Source of the DNA: Thiotrichales bacterium
GTDB taxonomy: Bacteria > Pseudomonadota > Gammaproteobacteria > Thiomicrospirales > Thiomicrospiraceae
Reading direction: 5' to 3'
Assembly: GCA_022759035.1 (NCBI GenBank)
Contig: JAEMQD010000022.1
Location: 1 to 64,000, forward strand
Length of the DNA: 64,000 nucleotides
This document shows, one piece after another, positions 28,827 through 38,446 of this stretch. How positions within the stretch are numbered: the first letter of the stretch is position 1; each line of letters begins with the position of its first letter. Under the pieces are notes generated by a model. It was not told where the DNA came from and ran no database searches. It was given only the letters and a program-made list of their open reading frames with translations. The position numbers were made by a program, and so were the translations under genes.

Positions 28827-29483
28827 ATGTTTACAGGAATTATTCAGTCAGTTGGTCATGTCCAAGCGATTGCACCAAACGCGAGTGGCGATTGGAAGCT
28901 AACCATCGCGGCAGGAAAATTGGATATGCGCGATGTGGCATTAGGCGATTCTATTGCCGTTAATGGCGTATGTTTAACCGTTGTATCACAAGGAACAGGC
29001 CAATTTACAGCAGATGTTTCTAACGAAACTTTATCGGTTTCAGCCTTTTCTGATTTAAGTATTGGGGCGCGCGTCAATTTAGAAAAAGCAATGCGCTTAT
29101 CGGATAGGTTAGGCGGTCATCTGGTTAGTGGTCATGTGGACGGTGTTGGTAACTTGATACGAATTGAGCAAGATGGCGCTTCTTGGCGCTATGTATTTAA
29201 TATGCCAGAGTCTATTGCACATTATGTTGCACATAAAGGTTCTATTACGATTAATGGTGTCTCTTTGACGGTTAATTCGGTCACAGATAATCAATTTAAC
29301 GTAAATTTGGTGCCACATACCCTACAAGAAACAAATTTAGGCGACTTGCAGCAGGGGAATCGAGTAAACTTAGAAGTCGATGTGATCGCACGTTATTTAG
29401 AAAGATTGTTACAGGTAAAGCCTGATGCGTCGTCATCGTCAATTACGCCTGAGTTTTTAGCAAAAAATGGCTTTTGGAAGTGA
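28827..29483 (+). CDS. ribE: Riboflavin synthase, alpha chain
   Basis: Dismutates two 6,7-dimethyl-8-ribityllumazine molecules to riboflavin. The 218-residue protein shows the two tandem lumazine-binding barrels: MFTGIIQSVGHV...GDSIAVNGVCLTV in the first and the matching SITINGVSLTVN in the second, with the start MFTGI and the DVSNETLS segment typical of active enzymes. It begins after a 131-nt gap following the antisense small gene and thus may have its own promoter; no FMN riboswitch (RFN element) was recognisable there. ribBA follows 39 nt later. Confidence 0.97.
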   Translation: MFTGIIQSVGHVQAIAPNASGDWKLTIAAGKLDMRDVALGDSIAVNGVCLTVVSQGTGQFTADVSNETLSVSAFSDLSIGARVNLEKAMRLSDRLGGHLVSGHVDGVGNLIRIEQDGASWRYVFNMPESIAHYVAHKGSITINGVSLTVNSVTDNQFNVNLVPHTLQETNLGDLQQGNRVNLEVDVIARYLERLLQVKPDASSSSITPEFLAKNGFWK

Positions 29484-29522
29484 TAAGATAAACCGATAAA
29501 TTAGGATTGGAGGCACTCCATC

Positions 29523-30635
29523 ATGGCGTTAAATAGTATTGAAGAAATCATTGCTGATTATCAAGCAGGTAAGATGGTCATTTTAATGGATGACGAAGAC
29601 CGCGAAAATGAAGGCGATTTGATTATGTCTGCCGACTGCGTGCGTGCAGAAGATATTAACTTTATGGCGCGCTATGGTAGGGGATTGATTTGCTTAACCT
29701 TGACGCAGGAGCGTTGCCAGCAACTTAATTTGCCATTGATGGTTCGAGGGTCAACCGACCATCAACAGACTGCATTCACAATGTCTATTGAAGCAGCTGA
29801 AGGCGTGACAACAGGTATTTCAGCCGCTGATCGTGCGCATACCATTCGGACGGCTGTAGCTGCAGATGCTAAGCCTAGTGATATTACGATGCCTGGTCAT
29901 GTGTTTCCGTTAATGGCACGTCGAGGCGGTGTTTTAACGCGTGCAGGACATACCGAAGCGGGTTGTGATTTAGGTAGATTAGCGGGTCACACACCTGCAT
30001 CGGTGATCGTAGAGATTATGAACGAAGATGGTACGATGGCGCGTCGTCCAGAATTAGAAGTCTTTGCAGCAGAACATGGTATTAAAATCGGCACAATTGC
30101 CGATCTGATTCGTTATCGTTCTCAACATGAAAAAAATATTGAACGAGTTACCGAGTGTGTGTTGCCGACAGAGTTTGGTGAGTTTAAGTTAACGGCATAT
30201 CAAGACTTGTTAGACCATAGTGCCCATTTTGCATTGAGCATGGGGAAGTTGGATGCTAGTCCAACTTTAGTACGTGTTCATATGCAGGATAGTATTTGCG
30301 ATTTGTTTGCTTCCACGCGCCCAGAATGCGGTTGGACGTTGCGGTCTGCGATGGCGCAAATTGCACAAGCAGGAAAGGGTGTTATTGTCATTCTAAGAAA
30401 AGATGCGGATAGTCGCGCATTGTTAGAACGTGTGCAGGCGATGCAATTACATGATCGTCATTTGCAAGTGCCTGCGGAAACGCAAGTAGAGGATGATTTA
30501 AAAACCTATGGCTTGGGTGCGCAAATTTTGTCCGATTTGGGCTTGAAACAGCTGCGCATTATTGGTACGCCTTGGCAGTTGTCTGCACTAACGGGGTTTG
30601 GTTTAGAAGTAAATGAGTTTGTTAATAAACAATAA
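29523..30635 (+). CDS. ribBA: Dihydroxybutanone-phosphate synthase with decayed GTP cyclohydrolase II half
   Basis: Residues 1-200 are an intact RibB domain ([27 protein letters not shown]) that makes 3,4-dihydroxy-2-butanone 4-phosphate from ribulose 5-phosphate. Residues 205-370 align with GTP cyclohydrolase II but lack its chemistry: two of three zinc cysteines are replaced (HSEC becomes HMQD; RCDCG becomes RPECG) and the RQEGRGIGL loop is [10 protein letters not shown]. Such RibBX-type proteins are widespread in proteobacteria, so a separate ribA is needed elsewhere. GGAGG precedes the ATG. It lies between ribE and ribH in the operon. Confidence 0.95.
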   Translation: MALNSIEEIIADYQAGKMVILMDDEDRENEGDLIMSADCVRAEDINFMARYGRGLICLTLTQERCQQLNLPLMVRGSTDHQQTAFTMSIEAAEGVTTGISAADRAHTIRTAVAADAKPSDITMPGHVFPLMARRGGVLTRAGHTEAGCDLGRLAGHTPASVIVEIMNEDGTMARRPELEVFAAEHGIKIGTIADLIRYRSQHEKNIERVTECVLPTEFGEFKLTAYQDLLDHSAHFALSMGKLDASPTLVRVHMQDSICDLFASTRPECGWTLRSAMAQIAQAGKGVIVILRKDADSRALLERVQAMQLHDRHLQVPAETQVEDDLKTYGLGAQILSDLGLKQLRIIGTPWQLSALTGFGLEVNEFVNKQ

Positions 30636-30644
30636 GGAATGAGC

Positions 30645-31118
30645 ATGAAAGTTTATGAAGGAAAGCTTAGCGCAGAAGGACTTAAATTTGCGTTGGTTGT
30701 TGGTCGTTTTAATAGCTTTGTGGTGGATGCACTAGAAAGTGGCGCTAAAGATGCGATTGTTCGTCACGGCGGTAGCTTAGATAGCGTTGCAGTAGCACGC
30801 GTGCCAGGTGCATTTGAAGTGCCATTGGCAGTACAGCGTTTAGCACAAAGTGGTCAGTATGATGCGATTATTGCTCTAGGCGCGGTTATTCGTGGTCATA
30901 CCCCGCATTTTGATTTTGTTGCTAATGAAGCGACGAAAGGCATTTCTCAGGCGATGTTAGATTTTAGTATGCCTGTTTCGTTTGGTATTTTAACGGTTGA
31001 TAGTATTGAACAAGCCATCGAACGTGCGGGAACGAAAGCGGGTAATAAAGGTTTTGAAGCAGCGGTTACGGCAATTGAAATGGCGCAATTGTTGCGTAGT
31101 ATTGAGGCAAATGCATGA
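30645..31118 (+). CDS. ribH: 6,7-dimethyl-8-ribityllumazine synthase
   Basis: Condenses the butanone phosphate made by RibB with the pyrimidine made by RibD. From ATG 30645 the 157-residue protein starts [23 protein letters not shown]; the [25 protein letters not shown] (catalytic His) and TKGISQ segments are diagnostic. ATG 30645 is preferred to 30639 because AAGGA lies 6 nt upstream of the first and abuts the second. It overlaps nusB by four bases (ATGA), so the two are translated together. Confidence 0.97.
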   Translation: MKVYEGKLSAEGLKFALVVGRFNSFVVDALESGAKDAIVRHGGSLDSVAVARVPGAFEVPLAVQRLAQSGQYDAIIALGAVIRGHTPHFDFVANEATKGISQAMLDFSMPVSFGILTVDSIEQAIERAGTKAGNKGFEAAVTAIEMAQLLRSIEANA

Positions 31119-31579
31119 GTAATGTTGAAGCATCAGAAACGCTACGCAAAGGTTTGCCAGTAAGAACGCTGGCACGTCGTGCTGCGTTACAAGCCCTGTA
31201 TCAGTGGCAATTGAATCCGAGTAGTATTGTAGAAATTGAGGCGCAATTTATGGCAGATAGCCATATTCAATTGGGCAGCAAAGACTTTTTTTCAGCGTTA
31301 CTGCATGGCGTGTTGGCGGACTTGGATGTGATCGACACTGCCTTATCATCAGCCTTAGATCGACCATTAACGCAACTCAATCCCGTTGAATTATCGGTAC
31401 TTCGCCTAGGTGTGTACGAGTTGATGTCCATGCCAGAAACCCCTTATCGTGTCATTATTAATGAGGCGATTGAGTTGGCTAAGGCGTTTGGTGCAGAAGG
31501 TGGTCATGCTTATGTAAATGGCGTGCTAGATAAACTAGCACAACAACATTTACGTCAAGCTGAAGCCGCCGCACAATAA
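31115..31579 (+). CDS. nusB: Transcription antitermination factor NusB
   Basis: All-helical protein that with NusE binds boxA in rRNA leaders. The 154-residue sequence has an N-terminal helix [14 protein letters not shown] and the conserved region [15 protein letters not shown]...[17 protein letters not shown]...[10 protein letters not shown]. Its first 20 residues are an unconserved extension. It overlaps ribH (ATGA) and precedes thiL by 11 nt; the ribH-nusB-thiL order is shared by many proteobacteria. Confidence 0.96.
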   Translation: MSNVEASETLRKGLPVRTLARRAALQALYQWQLNPSSIVEIEAQFMADSHIQLGSKDFFSALLHGVLADLDVIDTALSSALDRPLTQLNPVELSVLRLGVYELMSMPETPYRVIINEAIELAKAFGAEGGHAYVNGVLDKLAQQHLRQAEAAAQ

Positions 31580-31590
31580 GCGATAGTCAA

Positions 31591-32583
31591 TTGGCAGATA
31601 CAGAGTTTTCTCTCATTTACCAACAAATCGCACCATGTGCTGGTGTGCGTGATGATGTTTTACTTGGTATCGGTGATGATGCAGCAATTGTTCAACCAAC
31701 AACGGGACAATCCATTGTTGTTGCCTTGGATACCCTAGTCTCTGGGCGACACTTTTTTCCAACCTGTGCGCCAGAGGATATTGCTTGGAAAGCATTGGCT
31801 GTTAATTTGTCCGACTTGGCCGCAATGGGTGCAGTGCCTAAATGGGCGCTTCTGTCACTATCTTTGCCATTAGAGAATGCACAAAAAGGTTGGATAAAGC
31901 GGTTTATGGCTGGTTGGCAGGGGCTAGCGCAACAATATGCAGTTGCATTAATTGGTGGTGATACGACGCGTGCTGATCAGCTCGCTGTAAGTGTTACATT
32001 GATAGGAGAAGTGTCGCCAGGGAGTGCGATACAGCGCTCGGGTGCAATGCCTGGCGACGAGATTTGGCTTTCTGGCACGATTGGTGATGCTGGACTAGCA
32101 TTAGCACAACGCTATGCGAACCAGGCGGTTGACGATGCTGTCGCTATGCGTTTAGATCGTCCTACGCCGCGTGTTAACTTGGGCTTTTCCTTGCGTAACC
32201 TAGCGACTGCCGCCATTGATATCTCTGATGGTTTTTTAGCGGACTTAGGGCATATATTGAAAGCGAGCGGGAATTTAGGTGCTAGAGTCGAGGTAGACGC
32301 GATGCCTTTTTCTCCCATGGTTGATGCTTGGCAAAGGCAAATGAGTCCATTGCTGCCATTAACGAGTGGTGATGATTATGAGCTGCTTTTTACAGCGCCT
32401 ATTGCGCTTCATAATCGCTTGAATGCCTTGTCCGAAGAATTGTCTGTTGCATTAACGTGCGTTGGGCGTGTGTTGCCATCAGATCAAGGCATGCAACTTA
32501 TAAAAAATGGTGAACTTTTGGTGATTCCACAACGTCAGGGGTTTGACCACTTTGCATCACCTGCTATAATGAAAACATCATAA
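31591..32583 (+). CDS. thiL: Thiamine-monophosphate kinase
   Basis: Phosphorylates thiamine monophosphate to the active diphosphate cofactor. The 330-residue protein has GIGDDAAIV (metal-binding Asp pair), VALDTLVSGRHF, NLSDLAAMGA, GGDTTRAD and AIDISDGFLADLGHI, all standard for ThiL of the PurM-like fold. The start must be TTG 31591, because no in-frame ATG precedes the first metal motif; its RBS is weak. Unlike many relatives it is not followed by pgpA but by a DUF3579 gene. Confidence 0.95.
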   Translation: MADTEFSLIYQQIAPCAGVRDDVLLGIGDDAAIVQPTTGQSIVVALDTLVSGRHFFPTCAPEDIAWKALAVNLSDLAAMGAVPKWALLSLSLPLENAQKGWIKRFMAGWQGLAQQYAVALIGGDTTRADQLAVSVTLIGEVSPGSAIQRSGAMPGDEIWLSGTIGDAGLALAQRYANQAVDDAVAMRLDRPTPRVNLGFSLRNLATAAIDISDGFLADLGHILKASGNLGARVEVDAMPFSPMVDAWQRQMSPLLPLTSGDDYELLFTAPIALHNRLNALSEELSVALTCVGRVLPSDQGMQLIKNGELLVIPQRQGFDHFASPAIMKTS

Positions 32584-32611
32584 TATTTTAGTTAGAGCTG
32601 GCTTCATAGGC

Positions 32612-32953
32612 ATGCAATCCAAAAAACACTGTAAATATGTCATTCAGGGCATTACTGAGTCTGGACAAAAGTTTCGTCCTTCTGATTGGATTGATCGTAT
32701 TGCCTCTTTAGATGCAGAATATGGTCTGCAGCATCGCTTGGTTTATTCAGATTATCTACATCCAGAAGTGTTTGAAGGTGAGCGCAGCTTAATTATTGAC
32801 TCGATACTTCAAGAAACGAATCCAAGCTTGTTTGATTATGTGATGGAGTTTCGTCGCATGAATGACTTGCGTATGGTTGAGGTTTGCTTTATGGATGGTC
32901 AGTATGTTGCTGCGCCCAATGCACAGAAGGAAGCTGCGCAACGTAGTCTTTGA
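32612..32953 (+). CDS. DUF3579 family protein
   Basis: A 113-residue soluble protein of a family found mainly in Betaproteobacteria and without known function. Matching features are the N-terminal YVIQGITESGQKFRPSDWIDRIAS, a central YSDYLHPEVFEGERSLIIDSILQETNP, and DYVMEFRRMNDLRMVEV. No membrane segment or enzymatic motif is visible. It lies 28 nt after thiL and is convergent with pilD (23-nt gap). Its presence supports a betaproteobacterial origin of the window. Confidence 0.8.
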   Translation: MQSKKHCKYVIQGITESGQKFRPSDWIDRIASLDAEYGLQHRLVYSDYLHPEVFEGERSLIIDSILQETNPSLFDYVMEFRRMNDLRMVEVCFMDGQYVAAPNAQKEAAQRSL

Positions 32954-32976
32954 GGTTTTTTTACCCTTTTTATCTC

Positions 32977-33801
32977 TTAAAGCATTAGTTGCTTCGCGAA
33001 TCCCATCAACACTAACCAACCAGACAAAGCCAGCCATGGTCCAAAGGGTAGGGCTTGAGAAAGTCTTTGCTTTCCCATCAGCGTTAAGCCGAGCATAACG
33101 ACGATTGCAATACCTCCAGACAAGATAAAAATAGGGATAAGTGCCTGCCAGCCCAACCAAGCGCCTAATGCCGCAGTTAGTTTGAAGTCGCCATATCCCA
33201 TACCTTCTTTTCCACTAATAGCGCGATGTATTTGAAATATGAGCCACAGGGCGCTGTAGCCAAGTGCGGCGCCCCAAACGGCATCAAATAGCGGCGTAAA
33301 CAGATTTTGACTGTTAATTAATAGTCCCAGCCACAGTAGCGGTAAGCTTAATCGATCAAGAATTAGTTGATGTTCTAAATCAGTAATGGCAATAACAATT
33401 AATGTCCATACAAAGCAGAGCGCAGCCCAGCCAGAAATGTCTAACCCTAAGATTGGAGCGGTTTGCTGGTAAAAATGCCAACCCGTCATTATCGTTGCAA
33501 GTGCGGTAATCGATTCGATTAGTGGGTATCGTATTGAAATGGTTTTGAAGCAACAAGTCGCCTTACCACGATACCAAAGCCAACTCAATAGTGGAACAAG
33601 CTGTTTGCTGTTTAGTGGTGTCTTGCAGCTTGTGCAACGAGATCGGTCTAGTGTCAGCGCGCGCAGTAATGTTGGTGTGTCGCTACCGATGTGCTGGACT
33701 AAGCGAAAACTTAGCATGGTTAAAAAGCTACCAATAAGTAAGCCAAGCACGCCATAAGCGAAGAGTATCGCCCAGAGTGGTAGATGGCTCGTATCAATCA
33801 T
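32977..33801 (-). CDS. pilD: Type IV prepilin peptidase/N-methyltransferase
   Basis: Membrane aspartyl protease that cleaves and methylates type IV pilins and pseudopilins. From ATG 33799-33801 the protein has 274 residues and seven to eight transmembrane segments. The catalytic aspartates are in VIAITDLEHQ and GYGDFKL. The cytoplasmic loop has CTSC, but the second cysteine pair is altered (KATCCFKT instead of C-x2-C). The start overlaps the queD stop by eight bases; an upstream ATG (33870) inside queD is less likely. pilB, pilC and coaE, the frequent neighbours, are absent here, so pilus genes must lie elsewhere. Confidence 0.93.
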   Translation of the reverse strand: MIDTSHLPLWAILFAYGVLGLLIGSFLTMLSFRLVQHIGSDTPTLLRALTLDRSRCTSCKTPLNSKQLVPLLSWLWYRGKATCCFKTISIRYPLIESITALATIMTGWHFYQQTAPILGLDISGWAALCFVWTLIVIAITDLEHQLILDRLSLPLLWLGLLINSQNLFTPLFDAVWGAALGYSALWLIFQIHRAISGKEGMGYGDFKLTAALGAWLGWQALIPIFILSGGIAIVVMLGLTLMGKQRLSQALPFGPWLALSGWLVLMGFAKQLML

Positions 33802-34171
33802 GGCTATAGGTAGCGCTGTTGCGGTCGTTTTCCCAAACGGTGATCGCAGTAATACGAATGCGATCATCATTAATCTGTTGCGCTAGTTGCTCAAATAGGT
33901 AAAACGCAATGTTTTCTGCTGTTGGATTAAGCTGAGCATCGAAAGGAGGAATGTCATTTAGGTAAAAATGGTCTAGTTGATTTAACACCATTTTCCCTTT
34001 GCGTTTAATTTCTTTAAAGTCGATTAACATACCAACTTCGTTAAGTTCATGCCCACTTACGCTGATCGCAACTTTCCAATTGTGTCCGTGCAGGCGTTCA
34101 CAATTACCTTCGTAGCCTCGTAATCTATGTGCCGCAGCGAATTCAAGATGGGTGGTTAAGGTAAATGCCAT
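33794..34171 (-). CDS. queD: 6-carboxy-5,6,7,8-tetrahydropterin synthase
   Basis: Second step of queuosine precursor (preQ0) synthesis from dihydroneopterin triphosphate. The 125-residue protein has the zinc-binding histidines FAAAHRL (first) and RLHGHNW (second pair), the catalytic Cys24 in EGNCERLHGH, IDFKEIK and the acidic NPTAENIAFYL. It is not a sepiapterin-type variant by these residues. It overlaps pilD by eight nucleotides and starts 43 nt downstream of the ispA stop; no other que gene is nearby, so co-transcription with pilD seems incidental. Confidence 0.93.
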   Translation of the reverse strand: MAFTLTTHLEFAAAHRLRGYEGNCERLHGHNWKVAISVSGHELNEVGMLIDFKEIKRKGKMVLNQLDHFYLNDIPPFDAQLNPTAENIAFYLFEQLAQQINDDRIRITAITVWENDRNSATYSHD

Positions 34172-34214
34172 TGCATTACTCCAAATAACTCAATTCAATC
34201 TTGCCATTTTAACA

Positions 34215-35096
34215 TTAATGCGTGCGTTCTACGATGTACTGACAAAAATCACTCAATAGGTTAGATTGAATATGCATTTTTGATAGTGCTTCTCTAGCTA
34301 GTTGCGCATGTTTATTTGCTTCCTCTCGTGCTTCCTCTAAGCCTAACAGACTAACAAAAGTTGTTTTTTGGTTGCGCTCATCGGAGCCTTGTGGTTTACC
34401 GAGGGTTTCAGAGGTTTGTGTTACGTCTAAAATATCATCTTGTATTTGAAAAGCTAATCCTAAGTGCGCGGCATAGACTTCTAGCGAGTGTAAAATCAAT
34501 TCGCTTGCATGACTGGAGGCGATACCGCCTAAGCTAACGGCTGCTTCAATTAATGCACCAGTTTTTTGTTGATGAAGCTCTCTGAGTTCAGTTAAGGTTA
34601 GATTGGCATTTGTTGCACCCATGTCTTTCATTTGCCCAGCAACCATGCCATTACCGCCAGCAGCACGTGCGACGACACGAACCATTTCTAATCGTTGTAT
34701 AGAGGTAAGATGTGGCGCTTGTGCAAGCACTTCAAAGGCGAGGGCTTGTAATGCGTCGCCTACTAAAATAGCAGTAGCCTCATCGAAAGCAATATGCGTG
34801 GTGGGTTTGCCTCTTCGTAAGTCATCATCGTCCATGGCAGGAAGATCATCATGGACAAGTGAATAGCAGTGAATAAGCTCCACAGCTGCTGCTGGTGCAT
34901 CTAACATAGACAAAGGAACGCCTAAAGATTCGCCTACAGCATAGGTTAGTGATGGACGCAGGCGTTTTCCGGCTTCGAGTACACTGTAGTTCAATGCGTC
35001 AAACAGACGCTCAGGCATGGCATTTTTTCGCTGTGCAATAATGTCTTCTAATACAACGTTGATACGCTGTTGAAATGCGGCTAAGCGTTCTAACAT
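34215..35096 (-). CDS. ispA: Geranyl/farnesyl diphosphate synthase
   Basis: Builds C15 prenyl diphosphate for quinones, undecaprenyl lipids and other isoprenoids. The 293-residue protein has the first Asp-rich motif HDDLPAMDDDDLRRGKPT (with the two extra residues of type II FPP synthases) and the second FQIQDDILDV, plus GKRLRPSL at the N-terminus. The usual partners xseB and dxs are not adjacent; queD and pilD follow instead. A nested inverted repeat lies 5 to 49 nt upstream of the start. Confidence 0.95.
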   Translation of the reverse strand: MLERLAAFQQRINVVLEDIIAQRKNAMPERLFDALNYSVLEAGKRLRPSLTYAVGESLGVPLSMLDAPAAAVELIHCYSLVHDDLPAMDDDDLRRGKPTTHIAFDEATAILVGDALQALAFEVLAQAPHLTSIQRLEMVRVVARAAGGNGMVAGQMKDMGATNANLTLTELRELHQQKTGALIEAAVSLGGIASSHASELILHSLEVYAAHLGLAFQIQDDILDVTQTSETLGKPQGSDERNQKTTFVSLLGLEEAREEANKHAQLAREALSKMHIQSNLLSDFCQYIVERTH

Positions 35097-35100
35097 TTGG

Positions 35101-35145
35101 TTAATATTCCTAAGGTCGATTTTGGATGATCAAAATCAATATTAA
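35101..35145. repeat. Nested inverted repeat upstream of ispA
   Basis: GATTTTG-GATGAT-CAAAATC (35118-35137) forms a 7-bp stem; its right arm continues into AATATTAA (35138-35145), the exact complement of TTAATATT at 35101-35108, with nine bases bulged on the left. It could be an operator or a 5'-UTR structure for ispA. The rest of the 202-nt ispA-glnE gap holds a shorter hairpin (35221-35242, AGCAAG/CTTGCT) and the glnE ribosome-binding site. Confidence 0.4.
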
Positions 35146-35298
35146 TAACTACCCACGGCATGAGTCTACTTTCATTAGTAGCACTATTTTTTCTCATTAT
35201 AGGTAAGTTGGTTAGCGATTAGCAAGCAGCGTGCTACTTGCTTTATGGCATCGTTCGGTTGCACAATGACCTATGTTGTTATCTTAGAAGGGGTAGGC

Positions 35299-38013
35299 AT
35301 GTTTGCCCAAGCACTCATTACCGCACGTCGTCATTCGCAGTTTGTTCAGCAAAATTTAGATCGGTATCCTTCACTGTTATCTGAAGCCGATATGACCAGT
35401 TTGCCGTTAGGGAAAATGCGTCAACAAGCGCAAGAATACTTGGCAGCGGCGACCGATTTGTCTTCTTTTATGAAGCTTATTCGAACTTATCGTCGTTTAC
35501 AGATGGTTCGTATTGCCGTGCGTGATTTGGCGCATCTTGCTGATGTCGATGAAACACTTCGAGATGCATCTGAATTAGCCGAAGTGCTTGTTTCGTTGAC
35601 GTATGATTGGGTGTACAAGCAGCAAAGCATTAAATGGGGTACACCAGTTGGCGCGCAATCAGGAAAAATACAACAACTTATCATTTTAGGCATGGGCAAG
35701 CTGGGAGGCTATGAGCTAAATTATTCATCGGATATTGACTTGATTTTTGTCTTTCCTGAAAAAGGTGAAACAACAGGAACAGCACAGTCGATTTCGAATG
35801 ATGAGTTTTTTGCTAAAGTCGGGCAACAATTGAATCAAATTTTGAACAATGTTACCGAAGATGGCTTTGTTTTTCGAGTAGATATGCGCTTACGGCCATT
35901 TGGTAGCGCGGGGCAGCTTGTACACAATTTTGATGCTTTTGAACAGTACTATCAGTTACACGGACGCCCTTGGGAACGTTATGCCATGATTAAAGCGCGT
36001 GCGATAACGGGGAATCCAGAAGATATTGCAGAATTAGAACAAATGCTGCGACCATTTATTTATCGTCGTTATGTTGACTTTACAATGCTGGCTTCAATGC
36101 GCGACTTAAAACGCATGATTGCTTTAGAGGTTAATAAAAAAGGAGCAGATCGCGATATTAAGCTGGGAAGTGGCGGTATTCGCGAAATTGAATTCATTGC
36201 ACAGGCCTTTCAGTTGGTGCATGGCGGTCAAGATGCTCGCTTGCGCGGACGCGCCTTAATGCCAATGTTGCAGATATTAGCTGAACGTCATTATTTAGCA
36301 TTAGATGTGGTCGTGAAACTGCTTGCGGCCTACAGATTTTTACGAGAACTAGAAAACCATTTACAGATGTGGCTGGATCAACAAACACATCTTTTGCCTA
36401 CAGATTCGACCCGTTTGGCTTTGCTTGCCGAGTCTATGCAGTTTCAAACGGTTGATGCCTTTTTATCTGAGCTTGCCACACATAGAACGTTTGTTGCACA
36501 GCAATTTTCACAGGTTTTGGGTGAGGACAAAGTCGAAGAAGTGGATGCTTGGTCCGAGTTGTGGCAATCACCAGAGACCGCAGCAATTAACGCAGTAGAT
36601 GATGAAAAGGGTTGGCGTGCGCAATTGTCCGATTTTTTAGCTTCTCGCAAGATTATGCTGCTAAGCAATGAGGCGAGAGAGCGGTTAAATGGTGTCATGC
36701 CTTTGTTGCTTGCAGAAATTGCATCGCGCGCTGCTGGGCGTCTTCAAGTGCTTAAACGGATTCTTGCGATTGTACAGGCTATTCTTAACCGCAGTGCTTA
36801 TTTAGTATTGTTGCGTGAAAGCGCGCAGGCACGAATACATCTAGTAGAGTTGTGTGCAGCCAGTCCATGGTTAACTGAGTATATTGTTCAGCAGCCTGCG
36901 TTATTAGATCAACTATTAGATGAAAGGCAGTTATATGCGCCCTTGTCTAAAGCTGCGTTGCATGAAGAACTGTCGCATCAGTTGGTCGATGTTGAAGATG
37001 AAGAGCGTTTTATGGATGCGCTGCGTCGATTTAAACATGCACAAGTCTTTAAAGTGGCAGCTTCAGATATCATGGGTAAATTGCCCTTAATGAAGGTGAG
37101 TGATTATCTTACTTGGATTGCAGAAGCAATTGTTTCGCATGCCTTAAACAGAGCTTGGACAACGATGGTGGATAAGCATGGTAAACCTGCGGGCATGTCG
37201 TCGGATAGGATACCAATGGTGATCGTCGGCTTTGGCAAGCTTGGCGGGTTGGAGTTAGGGTATGGTTCTGATCTCGATATGGTTTACTTGTCCGACGAGC
37301 AACTTGATCCGCAAGCAATGACAGAAGGCGCAAGGCCGATAGATAATACGGTCTTTTTTGCCAAGTTAGGACAGAAACTCTCTAGTTTGTTAACGACTAA
37401 TGTTTTATCGGGCATTGCTTATGAAGTCGATATGCAATTGCGCCCACATGGTGCTTCTGGTGTATTGGTTCCCACCTTGGCTGGTTTTTTTCGTTATGAA
37501 CGTGAACAGGCTTGGATTTGGGAACATCAGGCGCTGATTAGAACCAGAGCAATTGCGGGTGATTCGGCACTAATGGCTCGTTTTGAACAAGAACGTGCGA
37601 CTTTCTTAAGTCAACCAAGAGATGTTGCTGTTTTGAAAGAAGCGGTTGTTTCGATGCGTCAAAAAATGCGAACGCACTTGGATAAGTCAACTGAGCAGAG
37701 TATGGATATAAAGCAAGGCGCCGGCGGTATTATTGATATTGAGTTTATGGTTCAGTTCTGGGTGTTGCAATATGCTGCTAGTCATCCAAATTTAGTAGTT
37801 TATAGTGACAACATGCGCCAAATAACCACCATGATCGCGGAAGGCATTTTGTCGGAAGAAGATGGTAACGTATTAATGCAGGCGTATCAGCACTATCGTG
37901 CTTTGGGGCATCGTTATGCGTTGGCGCAACAATCAGTTGATCATATCGATCTGACGCAGGTTCAACCTTATCGAGCACAAGTTATTGCGCTTTGGGAACG
38001 TACCTTTGCGTGA
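35299..38013 (+). CDS. glnE: Glutamine synthetase adenylyltransferase / adenylyl-removing enzyme
   Basis: Adenylylates and deadenylylates glutamine synthetase in response to PII. The 904-residue protein has the two nucleotidyltransferase domains in order: GMGKLGGYELNYSSDIDLIFVF (N-terminal, adenylyl-removing) and GFGKLGGLELGYGSDLDMVYL (C-terminal, adenylylating), each followed by a helical GlnD-PII-uridylyltransferase-like region (VDMRLRPFG and VDMQLRPHG). ATG 35299 is preferred, with AAGGGG 8 to 9 nt upstream; an earlier in-frame start at 35245 has no RBS. It stands alone and ends at a hairpin shared with infA. Confidence 0.96.
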   Translation: MFAQALITARRHSQFVQQNLDRYPSLLSEADMTSLPLGKMRQQAQEYLAAATDLSSFMKLIRTYRRLQMVRIAVRDLAHLADVDETLRDASELAEVLVSLTYDWVYKQQSIKWGTPVGAQSGKIQQLIILGMGKLGGYELNYSSDIDLIFVFPEKGETTGTAQSISNDEFFAKVGQQLNQILNNVTEDGFVFRVDMRLRPFGSAGQLVHNFDAFEQYYQLHGRPWERYAMIKARAITGNPEDIAELEQMLRPFIYRRYVDFTMLASMRDLKRMIALEVNKKGADRDIKLGSGGIREIEFIAQAFQLVHGGQDARLRGRALMPMLQILAERHYLALDVVVKLLAAYRFLRELENHLQMWLDQQTHLLPTDSTRLALLAESMQFQTVDAFLSELATHRTFVAQQFSQVLGEDKVEEVDAWSELWQSPETAAINAVDDEKGWRAQLSDFLASRKIMLLSNEARERLNGVMPLLLAEIASRAAGRLQVLKRILAIVQAILNRSAYLVLLRESAQARIHLVELCAASPWLTEYIVQQPALLDQLLDERQLYAPLSKAALHEELSHQLVDVEDEERFMDALRRFKHAQVFKVAASDIMGKLPLMKVSDYLTWIAEAIVSHALNRAWTTMVDKHGKPAGMSSDRIPMVIVGFGKLGGLELGYGSDLDMVYLSDEQLDPQAMTEGARPIDNTVFFAKLGQKLSSLLTTNVLSGIAYEVDMQLRPHGASGVLVPTLAGFFRYEREQAWIWEHQALIRTRAIAGDSALMARFEQERATFLSQPRDVAVLKEAVVSMRQKMRTHLDKSTEQSMDIKQGAGGIIDIEFMVQFWVLQYAASHPNLVVYSDNMRQITTMIAEGILSEEDGNVLMQAYQHYRALGHRYALAQQSVDHIDLTQVQPYRAQVIALWERTFA

Positions 38014-38015
38014 AT

Positions 38016-38043
38016 GAAAAAACCGCTTAATTAGCGGTTTTAA
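38016..38043. terminator. Bidirectional terminator between glnE and infA
   Basis: AAAAAACCGC-TTAATTA-GCGGTTTTA: a short GC stem (ACCGC/GCGGT) with A and T flanks on both sides, between convergent genes. Confidence 0.8.
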
Positions 38044-38053
38044 TGATTGCGCA

Positions 38054-38272
38054 TTATTTAACGCGGAAGGTAATTCTACCTTTTGTTAAATCGTAAGGTG
38101 TTAATTCTACTTTCACCTTATCACCCGCTAAAATACGGATGTAGTTTTTACGCATTTTTCCAGAAATATGTGCCAAAACAGAGTGTCCGTTTTCAAGCGT
38201 TACGCGGAACATGGTGTTCGGTAGCACTTCGCTAACCGTGCCTTCAAATTCGATGACGTCTTCTTTGCTCAT
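38054..38272 (-). CDS. infA: Translation initiation factor IF-1
   Basis: Binds the 30S A site during initiation. The 72-residue OB-fold protein from ATG 38270-38272 ([13 protein letters not shown]) aligns along its full length with proteobacterial IF-1: [38 protein letters not shown]. An open frame continues upstream to 38452, but the conserved start argues against the extension. It is divergent from the glycine-zipper lipoprotein gene and convergent with glnE. Confidence 0.97.
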   Translation of the reverse strand: MSKEDVIEFEGTVSEVLPNTMFRVTLENGHSVLAHISGKMRKNYIRILAGDKVKVELTPYDLTKGRITFRVK

Positions 38273-38446
38273 TTGCCCAAAGCCGATAATGTATAAATTA
38301 TAATCTGCCATTATAGCGAATGTGCACAAACTTTGCACCGAAAATATTTTACAATGAATGGCTTGTGATGTTGTCTTGGCGCTGGCATACTGATAGCCGT
38401 TAAATTTTAACCTTAATCGCCTAGTTTGATAATAAAGGATACGACA

